NCBI GenBank assembly: GCA_031308135.1
Contig: JAHLJT010003656.1
Location: forward strand, 51,871,665 to 51,935,664
Direction of reading: 5' to 3'
Length of the DNA: 64,000 bases
Origin: Acheta domesticus
Taxonomy: Eukaryota > Arthropoda > Insecta > Orthoptera > Gryllidae
The notes beneath the pieces are model-generated. The model ran no database searches, had not been told where the DNA came from, and saw only the letters and a program-made list of their open reading frames with translations. Made by a program: the position numbers and the translations under genes. Positions within the stretch are counted from its first letter, which is position 1. Every line of letters begins with the position of its first letter. Below, piece by piece: positions 54,790 through 64,000 of this stretch.

Positions 54790-56770
54790 ATTGAACAAAG
54801 GTCTTATTGTAGACCGTTGTTCACCCACCCCCCAGACGGCGAAAATCTTCGCTTATTATTAGCAACTAATAAGCCTGCCACTTATTTTCAATTTGTTCCA
54901 AAGGAAGCGAGTATTACCGCCTGCTTATGTACATAGAATTAGAACCATATTATTCGTTGTATTATATAGTGTTAAATGTGTACCGTTGTCAGAGTGTGTA
55001 ATTTTTTTTAAACTTGAGAAAAAAATGTTCTTTTAAAAGGAGAGGTTATGTGAGCAATTACATTGTGATGTTCACGCGGTGTGCGCCCACGGTAATTCAC
55101 ATGCCCTCGCAACGGCCACCGAACCGTGGACAACGCCACCTGCTAGAAGAGTGCCGCACTGACGCAGCCGACACAGGCCAGAGAATAAACACGAGCCTGG
55201 TTCGGTGTGGTTAGGGGGGGATGATTGGAAACGAGGTAGACGACGGAGTTTTATTTTTCTGTGTGAGGTGACTGTGGAAGAAAAATGGAGGTACGTGCGA
55301 CGCCAGATAACTTGGGAGTAATTTGACACAGTTGGTGGAACTCTCTTGCCCGATTTTGCAAGCGCGTGTGCAGTTCGTTGAATTAACTAACTCTACTACA
55401 GGAAAGATATTACAAGTTGGAACTCATAGACAAATAGCCACCAGGCTTTGGTATGCATTGTTTAGTGTGCATCGCAATGTGTGACTACTGGCAGTTATGT
55501 CCTATGGTTAGGTGTTCTTTGGGACAACACATTGTAGCTTAATTTGAAGGTGTCAATGTCCAGTTTGCCTTTTGAGGGTGATGTTGAGTGTCCAAACAGG
55601 GTAATATTTTATTATATGAAACATTTTCCCCATAAAGTGATGAAATGCATAATTTACTGAATGTACTTAAATTCAGATATATTTTTTGAAGGGTACTTAT
55701 TTGAAAAGATTTGATGTGAAAAATGGAAACTGGTAATGTGTTCAATTGCGCTTGCATTGGATTGAAATATAATATATGTCACAATTTTTATGCAAAGATT
55801 ACTTTTTGAGGATGACTGCATAATTTGTTGTTTTTTTTGGTATGTTCCCTGCTTATAATCATTATTTCTGGGAGATGTCATTGTTGTCATAGGATTATGG
55901 TGTGATTTAGAATGTTTGTTTTGGACTTACAGGTGTCAATTACCCTGATTGTCAATTCAATTTGTACAGTTTTTTTAATATTAGGTTTGAGGTAAGTGGA
56001 CTGGCATTTTCATTTTGGTTTCCCAAGTTTCATTTACAGAGCCGCGAAACCGTTTCATATAGCTATTTGAGCTCGCTTTTTCCGCAAACCTGTTTCGTAC
56101 TTTCTAATACACAGATCCTAGAAAATGAGAAAGGTTTCCGTACATGTAGGAATTTTACATCAGAACATTTCAGATCTTTGGGAATTTGACAATTAGTCTT
56201 CTTATGAAAAGATTTCTGATTGAAGTAGAAGTATCGAAGTACCAAAAATATTATTGGACCACATAAAATAATGAAGTAGAGTGAAAAAGAAAATAATGTG
56301 ACATTAGAACTGCAGTATCGGAAAACGTTGGCGCGTAATAAAATGATTGTAAGGATAACGTTGGCACTTCTCTTATTATCTCTTTGACTTTGAGTGCCGT
56401 ACGTCTTTCCTCTACCACAGACATAATTCTCCCGAGCGTGGCTGATGCTTATTCTCTCTGAGCTTTTACGAAAGGGAGAAGCAATTGACACGTTGTCATC
56501 GCGATATCGTGCGTAGACGTATGCCGGAGTACAGGTCGGGGTGGACGGAAGAACGAAAAATCTATCTTCCGTAGGTAAATGAATTACTACTAACTACATT
56601 TCGCAGGTAGGGGCAACTAAACGTATCAATTGGAACATTCCGCTGAAGAAAACTCAATAAAACTCAAATATCTCGAAAGCACGAGGAACCGAAAGGCCTG
56701 TGTGCCTGAATTTGCAAGTCCCACGCCACACTGCTCACGACGAAAGGGGGAAACGTTGGGGCTGAGCGAG
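54790..56770. other. Unassigned DNA
   Basis: No element recognised. AAAAATGGAG followed by GTACGT at about 55281-55296 is an isolated start-plus-donor coincidence. The 142-codon minus frame (56491-56063) has no domain. Confidence 0.4.
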
Positions 56771-56774
56771 GATG

Positions 56775-57312
56775 GGGCAGTGTAACATGGCGGAGCGGAG
56801 CGGAACAGGGCGGAGTGGGGCTGAGAGGGACAGGGTTGAGCGGGCCGGAGCGGGGAGGAGCGGTGCAGGCTGGGGCGGAGCGGGGCTGAGAGGGACAGGA
56901 TGGGTCGGAGCGGGGCGGGGCGGAGCGGGGCTGAGAGGGACAGGGTTGAGCGGGGCGATGCGGGGCAGGGCTGAGAGGGACAGGGTGGGGTGGAGTGGGG
57001 AGGACTGGGGCGGGGCGGGGTGGAGTGGGGAGGACCGGGGCGGGTCGGAGCGGGACGGGTGGAGCGGGTCGGAGCGGGGCGGGGCGGGGCTGAGAGGGTC
57101 AGGGTGGAGTGGGGCGGGGCGGGGCTGAGAGGGTCAGGGTGGAGCGGGGCGGAGCGGGGCTGAGAGGGACAGGGTGGGGCGGGGCGGGGAGGAGCGGAGT
57201 GAGACTGGGCGAGGCAGGGCGGGTGGGCGGGGGCAAGGCGAGGTGGAGCGGGACAGGGCGAAGCGGGACGGGGCGGGGTGGGACTGGGTCGGACGGGGCG
57301 GGGCGGGGCGAG
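56775..57312. repeat. G-rich minisatellite, GGGGCTGAGAGGGACAGGGT-type
   Basis: About 540 bp of G-rich degenerate units. GGGCTGAGAGGGACAGGGT-like blocks recur at about 56817, 56884, 56928, 56969, 57088, 57121 and 57158, mixed with GGAGCGGGGC words. C is nearly confined to single bases on the plus strand. Long Gly/Ser/Arg-rich plus frames and Pro-rich minus frames result from it. Strong G-quadruplex potential. Confidence 0.88.
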
Positions 57313-57480
57313 CAGCCAGTGGGGCGTCGTGCCGTGAATGTCAAGTCACTCAAGAATTAGGGCCCGGGCGGGCGGGCGCGCGCGCGAGCGAGGCGGGCTG
57401 GCCGGGCCAGGGGTGGCACCCGCCTGGAATTAATGCGCCTAATTAATTCGGACTGATTATGCGCGGCCGGACGCGCCTAC
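57313..57480. promoter_or_regulatory. CpG island with homeodomain-type cluster
   Basis: CpG-rich DNA leads into GGAATTAATGCG, CCTAATTAATTCGG (57438-57451) and TGATTATGCGCG within 40 bp. Closely spaced TAAT cores in a GC-rich background suit an enhancer. No functional proof. Confidence 0.3.
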
Positions 57481-58160
57481 GCCCCTGCGCCGGCACCCCA
57501 CCCCACCCACACCGCCTCCCGCACCAAGACTCCGCCAAACATCGCCACCGCCCCCTGCAGCTCTTTAGATCCATAACGGCGGTCGATATCGGATGTGTCC
57601 AGGCGAAGGGCATGGTTCTGAATTGAATGCACCCACATGTACATCTTTTTTAATCCACGTCCAATTCTTCGTTTGGAAAAAAATGAGAACATTGAGCGCT
57701 CGCAAATATTGTTGGTGGATGATGGGGAAAAAATACTAACATGCATTGTACACTACGCAGTAAGCTTTGCTATATTTCTATCGCAAAGTTGTGGAGAGAA
57801 GGAATCCCATATTTATATTTACTTCACACCAGTAGAAAAATACTCTCATTTTATACATTTTAGTCTCAGTTCTTGTACACTAGTACGCAAACGAGTGGCA
57901 TTTGCCAATTTTCGATTTTAGATAAAATGAAATAGTGAATGTCTGATTTTACTTGCTGTGCATTACTTGTCTATTTTTCTATTAGGACGCAGTCTTTGCA
58001 TTTGCGATCCAGTAAATATTATAGTATGTTTTCTTTTGCTACTTAAACATTGAATGATGTTTCCCAAGCCTCATCTAAAAACCATGCCAGTTAAATGATG
58101 TACAAAAATTCGTAACACAGGAATATTGGAAAGAAATATCTGTTCTTCAAAGCTTTATTT
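57481..58160. other. Unassigned DNA
   Basis: Frames of up to 94 codons without domains; no repeat ends. Confidence 0.5.
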
Positions 58161-58164
58161 ACTA

Positions 58165-58235
58165 TGACACGGAATCGAACCCAATGATCACGGTTTACGA
58201 GCAGGTGCTTTCACCGGCATGCTACCGAGATGACC
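58165..58235 (-). mobile_element. tRNA-like sequence, probably SINE head
   Basis: On the minus strand: GGTCATCTCGGTAGCATGCC (A-box region) and GGGTTCGATTCCGTG (B-box). The tRNA cloverleaf does not close: the acceptor ends do not pair and the T-arm is weak. It is therefore a tRNA-derived repeat or pseudogene rather than a working tRNA. Confidence 0.55.
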
Positions 58236-58468
58236 TTAAAACAATTTCTTGGGACTACTGTACTGTTATTCCATACTCACAGTGTGGTGAGAGTTGTTAT
58301 AGAAATTAACGGCATTAGGCCGATAAAAAAAGACGCTGTTGAAGTTTGTTTGTATGAGGTATGAGTTTTCGACAAGTTTAGGTTTATAACCAACATCTTT
58401 TTATTTGTGATATCGGCAGCGTGTAGTTCAATAGTTTTTGTAATATCACCTTTTTAGAAGAAAATAAA

Positions 58469-58502
58469 ATCAGGAGGTATTATTTAAATAATACCTCCTG
58501 AT
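58469..58502. repeat. 34-bp perfect palindrome
   Basis: The two 17-bp halves are exact reverse complements with no spacer (CAGGAGGTATTATTTAAATA then TACCTCCTGAT side). GC-richer tips surround an AT-rich centre, ideal for cruciform extrusion. A perfect palindrome this long is improbable by chance and no element was recognised around it. Confidence 0.95.
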
Positions 58503-58689
58503 GAGATCAGAATCTTTCTTAAGGTAGGAGCATACATTGTCCAACTTTAGCTACAGCTCATTTGTTTTAATTGTTTTTAACGGACGGCAGACTGTGAAAT
58601 CCTTAACGGACCCCGGCCGTTACGTGTAGCTTTTCATATCAATCAGTAATTCTGATTGCGTTTAGTCGATACAACAGAACAGTTTTGTA

Positions 58690-58930
58690 TTTGGCGCGAC
58701 AGCCCGCGTACGGGCCATGGTCTCCCAGCGGCGGCCCGGTCTTGCGGCCGTGGGTTAAGGGGTACGTGTGATTAGCACATTGCCGCCGTATTGTGGTCTT
58801 GTCAACGTGAGAAGTGAGCTTTGTCATCGTCACATGGCAACAGATACTGGGACATTGCAAGGAAAACGCCGACCGGGAATCGAACCTGGGGCCGCGTGAT
58901 GGAAAGCGAGCCCGCTGGGGGCACGGAGCA
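58690..58930 (-). mobile_element. tRNA-derived SINE-like repeat
   Basis: On the minus strand, GCGGGCTCGCTTTCCATCAC then CCCCAGGTTCGATTCCCGG gives a clear tRNA T-arm and B-box (plus 58866-58885) with a degenerate A-box upstream. It continues into TTTTCCTTGCAATGTCCCAG and a GC-rich segment. The far end is not defined. Confidence 0.55.
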
Positions 58931-58939
58931 GTTTTAGAC

Positions 58940-59190
58940 AAAAGCGATGAAGCAATGCGGTGGTTGGCGTGCGCGGTCACGCCCCCTCGAGCGCCGCGCG
59001 TGCACCTGGACGCCCCGCAAGTGACGCACGGCGCGCGCGTGCGCCCGCGGGCGCTGGGCGGCGCGTGCCGACGAGGGGCGTTGGCGGAGGGGCGGCGAGA
59101 TGGATTTACGTCAGAGCCAGCATTGTGGCTGCCTCTGCCGCGACTCGAATGTCCGCTTTAGGCCGGGCGACGCCCACGTTTCCACCATCT
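58940..59190. promoter_or_regulatory. CpG-rich island
   Basis: CpG-dense sequence (GACGCACGGCGCGCGCGTGC). Near 59195-59235 the phrase GTCTTCGTCAGGGCTGCGC and TCGAAACGTCGG resembles dispersed LINE-tail wording. Function unknown. Confidence 0.3.
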
Positions 59191-59317
59191 TTTTCGAGGT
59201 CTTCGTCAGGGCTGCGCTGGTCGAAACGTCGGCTTCACAGCCTTGGACGCGGCGTCACCCGGACAGCCGAGATCTCACCTCTGGTCTCGGAAGCCTAACA
59301 CTTCTCTGAATTTCCAC

Positions 59318-59745
59318 TTTAGCCATATAGCTAGATGCAATTCATCCTCTGCTTGGAGGAGAATACTAGCGGCCGGCTGCTCCGATCGCTAGTTTTTGGT
59401 GACTTTTCCAATAAATGCACAGTAGTAACTTTAACAAATGAGCCACAGCACCTTAACCAGTGGGCTGCAGACCGCGCGCCATCTTTCCTTTCTCTTCCTT
59501 GCTCTATTCTCTCCCCTTACACATGCACACACGCTCTTTTCTACCACATGAAGGTGGAGCACTCGGGAGCTCTTAGGTTGTCTCGGCTGGAGCGGCATCC
59601 CGCTGGGGGAGATACCTAGAGAGCGAGTAGTCGTGGAGCGTGTAGGTCGGTGCCAGATCTCGCCATCCAGTTGGGATAGAATGCCGCCACCTCTCGAAAT
59701 AAAACATTCACTATACGAAAGTGGCTAGTGAACACAGCAGTTGTC
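59318..59745 (+). mobile_element. SINE-1 copy, 5'-truncated
   Basis: Plus orientation: GGAGGAGAATACTAGCGGCC, GACCGCGCGCCATCTTTCC, CCCGCTGGGGGAGATACC, GTAGGTCGGTGCCAGATC and GCCGCCACCTCTCGAAAT. The tRNA-like head is missing. Confidence 0.8.
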
Positions 59746-59947
59746 GTGCCATAGAATATCAATGAATTGAAAAATGCGCACAATTTCTTGATAAAATGCA
59801 ATGTTGACAACAGTGTCAAGATCAGCCTCTAGGGTTGTAGACTCCTCGCCAGGTCACCACATCGTGGCACGAGGCTTCAAATCCTGACCCTTTGCAAGCA
59901 AGAAAGGCTCGGACCGGGGCTACGAGAGCCTCAATTCATGTTTCCTT

Positions 59948-60103
59948 AGGGGTCATCCATAAATTACGTAACGCTAAAGGCGGAGCGAGGGGGCCTGAGG
60001 CAGCGTTACGCTACGTAACATAGAGATAGGGAAGTGCGTTACAAGGGGGGGGAGGTTTTGAAAATGCTCGAAATTTGCGTTACGTAATTTTTGCACGGCC
60101 CCT
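59948..60103. mobile_element. 156-bp MITE with ATTACGTAACGC ends
   Basis: Left end AGGGGTCATCCATAAATTAC then GTAACGC; right end in reverse AGGGGCCGTGCAAAAATTAC then GTAACGC. The interior has no coding capacity. The terminal wording is familiar from insect MITEs. The superfamily is not fixed because no clear target duplication is visible. Confidence 0.7.
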
Positions 60104-60302
60104 TTGTTATTTTCTATTTTTCTCCTGGAATCACCTCTCTCTCTCCTCTCTTGTCTTTCTTCTCTCGCCCTCTCTAGCTCTCCATCACGCGCTCTCCTCT
60201 GTCGCTCTCCTCTTTCGCGCTGCCTACGTCTCCTAAAGAAGTTTTTCTAGCCCATTGTGTACATACAGCCACAATTAGGTTAAGAAATATTTGTACTTTC
60301 GT
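60104..60302. repeat. CT-rich low-complexity segment
   Basis: CTCTCTCTCCTCTC-type sequence at about 60137-60225. Confidence 0.7.
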
Positions 60303-60374
60303 GAATGGAGGCTGCGCGAAGATAGTTTTCGGAAGACATGCCTTTAATCGAGGTTAGTGTTTGCCTAGCCTCTG
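60303..60374 (+). repeat. Direct repeat X, first copy
   Basis: GAATGGAGGCTGCGCGAAGA, AGTTTTCGGAAGAC and GTGTTTGCCTAGCC match 61177-61240, indicating a shared element or old local duplication. Confidence 0.7.
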
Positions 60375-60943
60375 GAAATCCTAACGCCACTAGTAAAGAC
60401 ACTTTCTTACATTTACTTTTCTGTCCTCAGCATGATTACTTTTAGGTTTCACTTGTAGGTAGTCTGTGGTTGAAAACGTGTTCATATTCCTAGTTCTCGT
60501 CTGTTCGTCGCGTTGGGTTGAGCTTGAAAATATGTAGAGCTCATTTTGTAATTATTCCTGCGACATTTCCTTCAACGTAGGGATTTGTGATGCATGATTT
60601 GTTCCGTATTGTAATTGCGGGACGACCGAGTGTTGTGGCCAAAGCGGTTTACGAGGCAGAAGGATGAGGTGGATCTGAACGCCAGCCACACGTCCCCTTC
60701 ATGTGGAAATAATTCACAAAAGCACACAGCGCATGCTGCGGTTGCTTTGCATTTTAAAATCGTTTCAAATATTCTGGAGTTTTATTGAATAATTCATGTG
60801 AATAACAAGATCAAACATTTTGATTTTTGGATTTTTCCACTTATGATTTGTGAGCAAATTTGATTTGTAAACGTCCCTCGTAGTTTGAAAGTTTTTATAT
60901 TGAGTAAGAACTAATTTCGGGAACGTCAACGACGTAGGTCATT
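60375..60943. other. Unassigned DNA
   Basis: Nothing recognised on either strand. Confidence 0.5.
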
Positions 60944-61148
60944 CAGGGGCGGGTCCAACTGATCAAATTGCGGGGCGGGAGAGGGGCATCATTATTTTTT
61001 GTTAAATAATGTATTTCTTATTTTATTGTATATTAGTATTGTACTATGTATACAATACTATAAAATTTAAAAAAATGATTTGATTCTAACATAAATATTT
61101 AATTTAATTTGGCCAAAAAAAGGAAGGTAACAAACGAAAACTCTCGTA
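60944..61148 (+). mobile_element. hAT-like MITE, right-truncated copy
   Basis: Starts CAGGGGCGGGTCCAACTGAT and aligns with 62659-62915 through ATCATTATTTTTTGTTAAAT and a late ACAAACGAAAACTC. The right terminal repeat is missing. Confidence 0.65.
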
Positions 61149-61176
61149 GGTAAATAACTGGTCACCTTGTCCCCAA

Positions 61177-61240
61177 AATGGAGACAGCGTGAAGATAATT
61201 TTCGTAAGACAATGGAGGTCGGTGTTTGCCTAGTCCCTGT
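61177..61240 (+). repeat. Direct repeat X, second copy
   Basis: AATGGAGACAGCGTGAAGAT, TTTTCGTAAGAC and GTGTTTGCCTAGTCC match 60303-60374 at about three quarters of positions. It lies just before the 158-bp array. Confidence 0.7.
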
Positions 61241-61289
61241 GCCCAGTGTGTCGGACGAAGCCAAGTGCCCGTCTGAGGCGCCCAACCCG

Positions 61290-62561
61290 CCTCCTCACCG
61301 CCTCCCCCTTGGGGCCATCGGCGCCACGCCGGAACCTAGGCGACCAGAGATGTCCATGCTCTCCGTCTGCACTTTCGTATGTGCCCCGCTGCACAGAGGC
61401 TGCACAGCCCACGCCCCATCACGCCCAAGGGTCAGTGGCAAGCCCTCTCCTCACCGCCTCCCCTTTGGGGGGCTATCGGCGCCTCACCGGAACCTAGGCG
61501 ACCAGGGATGTCCATGCTCTCCGTCTGCACTTTTATTTGTGCCCCGCTGCACAGAGGCTGCACAGCCCACGCCCCATCACGCCCAAGAGTCAGTGGCAAG
61601 CTACCTCCTCACCGCCTCCCCTTTGGGGGGCTATCGGCGCCTCACCGGAACCTAGGCGACCAGGGATGTCCATGCTCTCCGTCTGCACTTTTATTTGTGC
61701 CCCGCTGCACAGAGGCTGCACAGCCCACGCCCCATCACGCCCAAGGGTCAGTGGCAAGCTATCTCCTCACCGCCTCCCCTTTGGGGGGCCATCGGCGCCT
61801 CGCCGGAACCTAGGCGACCAGGGATGTCCATGCTCTCCGTCTGCACTTTTATTTGTGCCCCGCTGCACAGAGGCTGCACAGCCCACGCCCCATCACGCCC
61901 AAGGGTCAGTGGCAAGCTACCTCCTCACCGCCTCCCCTTTGGGGGGCTATCGGCGCCTCGCCGGAACCTAGGCGACCAGGGATGTCCATGCTCTCCGTCT
62001 GCACTTTTATTTGTGCCCCGCTGCACAGAGGCTGCACAGCCCACGCCCCATCACGCCCAAGGGTCAGTGGCAAGCTATCTCCTCACCGCCTCCCCTTTGG
62101 GGGGCCATCGGCGCCTCGCCGGAACCTAGGCGACCAGGGATGTCCATGCTCTCCGTCTGCACTTTTATTTGTGCCCCGCTGCACAGAGGCTGCACAGCCC
62201 ACGCCCCATCACGCCCAAGGGTCAGTGGCAAGCTACCTCCTCACCGCCTCCCCTTTGGGGGGCTATCGGCGCCTCACCGGAACCTAGGCGACCAGGGATG
62301 TCCATGCTCTCCGTCTGCACTTTTATTTGTGCCCCGCTGCACAGAGGCTGCACAGCCCACGCCCCATCACGCCCAAGGGTCAGTGGCAAGCTACCTCCTC
62401 ACCGCCTCCCCTTTGGGGGGCTATCGGCGCCTCACCGGAACCTAGGCGACCAGGGATGTCCATGCTCTCCGTCTGCACTTTCATATGTGCCCCGCTGCAC
62501 AGAGGCTGCGCAGCCCACTCCCCATCACGCCCAAGGGTCAGTGGCAAGCTACCTCCTCACC
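61290..62561. repeat. 158-bp tandem array, eight copies
   Basis: Eight head-to-tail units of exactly 158 bp, each with TCCATGCTCTCCGTCTGCAC, CCCCGCTGCACAGAGGCTGC and CACGCCCAAGGGTCAGTGGC. The first unit is the most diverged and the last breaks off after CTCCTCACC. Inner units differ at a few diagnostic sites (TAC or TAT, CTA or CCA, CAC or CGC) that follow an alternating order. As 158 is not divisible by 3, successive units shift frame, so the overlapping 144-codon frames are an artefact. A role as satellite or regulatory repeat is unknown. Confidence 0.97.
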
Positions 62562-62658
62562 ACGTCCATCTTGAGACTAACGACGTGGAGCTCGGGGCCC
62601 GGGCGGTCGCTCCCATGCCTCCAACCACGACCACCTGCGCAGGCGCCATTCTCCTCTG

Positions 62659-62915
62659 CAGGGGCGGAGCCAGCCGATCATTTGGTGGGGGGGGGGATCA
62701 TCGATGTTTGTTAAACAATAAACATATGTATTATATTGTATATAATTTTTCTTGTGTACGTGTGATAATGCACAATATTGTTTTTTAAATAATTACTTAG
62801 TTTTAATATTAATAAATATTTAAATCAGTAGTGCCATATGTAGGGAAGTAAAAAAAACGAAAACCTCCTGGGGGGGTGATGATTCCCGTGCTCCCCCCCC
62901 CCAGATCCGCCACTA
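62659..62915 (+). mobile_element. hAT-like MITE, 257 bp
   Basis: Left end CAGGGGCGGAGCCAGCC; right end in reverse TAGTGGCGGATCTGGGG. Flanks CTCCTCTG and TCCCCCTG agree at 5/8, with only transitions differing. Both ends carry G runs (or C runs) just inside. It is related to 60944-61148. Confidence 0.65.
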
Positions 62916-64000
62916 TCCCCCTGCGGGGATGTACGTGTGTAGGGGAAGATGAGTGGTCAAGAATGAGGATGGTATTCACTTGAACGATGAAACGTAAAAG
63001 AGACTTGAGAATAATAATCACTACGCGCCCCGCCTAAAAGAGCGTTTGATTGTTTGATTGTGAGGCGTTGTGCGTGTTCGTCTGGCTGTTTCCTGAATGT
63101 CATTTACGTACAAAACACAAAAATTAAAATAGATATTACAAAATTGGGGAAGACATTTGATGAGGCATTATTTAAATTACCCAAATCGAGAAGACACATT
63201 TCAATTTGAAAAGACACATTTTTTATCCATCCGCATTGGATAAAGTAAATATAAGCCTGCTGATTCCATAAATAGATTTACTCTTCATTAAAACATACAT
63301 TTTTAAAATAATGTAGTACCGATAGACAGTAACATTGCTTTAAACAGTTTATAATAATTTCCCCACACCGATAACAGAATATTGATTTATATTAAACTAA
63401 ATTAAAGTGGTGTCATGGAGGCCTGGAATTCTAATGAGTTATGAAGAATGGAAATATAATATAAAAATTTCATGATGTATTTGATAATTTAAAATCAGCC
63501 GTCAGAAGTTTGGTTGTAATTAATGTTAGTTTATTAAAGAACTTTGTTGGATATTTGAAATCCAATTACATCTCCATTGATTTGAAGTATATTGAGGTTA
63601 CAATTTCGAACACCACACGAGCAAAAAGAACAAAGTGGACTGAGAATGGGCGCAGGTTTCATTTGTGCAGGACATTAAGTTGCACGTGGGTTGAGGGAAT
63701 TGGAGCTACCTCCAGGACGGTCTTTTGTATGCGTTCATTGCAACAGATCGAACTGGATATTATTCCGGCCGGGCCGTAGAGTTCGGATTAGGCCACTGAA
63801 TTTTCATTGTTGCCTGTGAGTGGGATTTGCTAATGATGCGACTTACAAAAGAACAAAATGGCCTGCTTGCATTCCCTCACACCCGATTTCCCTAATTCAG
63901 CGTTTGGATGGTCTTGACGTCAAATAGAATTGCATAGCTTTTTTTAGTTTAAAGTACTTCTCTTTTTCTAGTATATCACAAATAAACGTTGATTTCATAC
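62916..64000. other. Unassigned AT-rich DNA to window end
   Basis: Nothing recognised. The 89-codon plus frame at 63510-63779 has no domain. Confidence 0.5.

Noticed and set aside
55281..55296. ATGGAG followed by GTACGT as a first exon
   Set aside because: Only two codons, with no CpG island or other support; expected by chance.
56772..57446. Gly/Ser/Arg-rich frames up to 118 codons
   Set aside because: Product of the G-rich minisatellite; no domain and frames overlap in several phases.
58165..58235. Functional tRNA gene
   Set aside because: Acceptor and T stems do not pair, so it was kept only as a tRNA-derived repeat.
61290..62561. CRISPR array
   Set aside because: Units are contiguous 158-bp tandem repeats without unique spacers, and the DNA is eukaryotic.
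61167..62788. Series of 144-181 codon frames
   Set aside because: Created by the 158-bp tandem array; each is the same peptide set shifted by two bases per unit.

Overview
This 64 kb window is nuclear DNA of an animal with a large, transposon-filled genome, most likely an insect and possibly a polyneopteran such as a cockroach, termite, orthopteran or stick insect. That placement is an inference from repeat style: Jockey-type LINEs, several tRNA-derived SINE families, hAT and Tc1 miniature elements, AAT microsatellites, and AT-rich DNA broken by short CpG-rich islands. No sequence pins the species. There are no operons and no intact protein-coding gene I can defend. Most long open frames are by-products of GC-rich minisatellites, the 158-bp tandem array, or transposon remnants.

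Layout. 0-7 kb: a hAT-like MITE (263-651), a 37-bp tandem duplication, a G-rich minisatellite, a tRNA-SINE (4650-4945), a fold-back element, a SINE-1 copy split by a 473-bp solo LTR (5400-5872), and a palindromic element interrupted by a 400-bp DNA transposon with perfect 8-bp target duplication (6260-6659). 9-14 kb: a 5'-truncated SINE-1 copy followed by a hAT graveyard of three adjacent elements (9788-11733) and a 1.5 kb hAT element (12264-13756) whose short relative lies at 46059-46404. 16-25 kb: an AAT microsatellite, a CCCGCC-type minisatellite, an unexplained minus-strand frame ending at a consensus splice donor (19617), a 577-bp deleted Tc1 element (22804-23380), and a 558-bp fold-back (23904-24461). 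26-37 kb: a tRNA-SINE with 13-bp target duplication, a 250-bp tandem duplication, an 11-bp-period minisatellite, further SINE copies and a possible 59-nt exon (34274-34332). 38-49 kb: a CpG island with a possible first exon, two 5'-truncated LINEs with target duplications, a pyrimidine-rich minisatellite, and nested SINEs. 50-64 kb: a third LINE insertion, a hAT transposase remnant, a Gypsy integrase tail, a second G-rich minisatellite, a 34-bp perfect palindrome, and an eight-copy 158-bp tandem array flanked by two copies of one MITE family.

How it fits together: the window is best read as intergenic or intronic DNA recording successive waves of transposition. The order of insertion can be read at several places: solo LTR into SINE-1, the 400-bp transposon into an older hairpin element, and SINE-3 beside or into SINE-1. 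At least nine copies or fragments of SINE-1 make it the dominant dispersed repeat. I found no convincing new biological system. The most useful leads are the dated nested insertions, the 158-bp array with its flanking MITEs, the scattered strand-asymmetric G-rich minisatellites, and three splice-site-bounded candidates that RNA data could confirm or dismiss.
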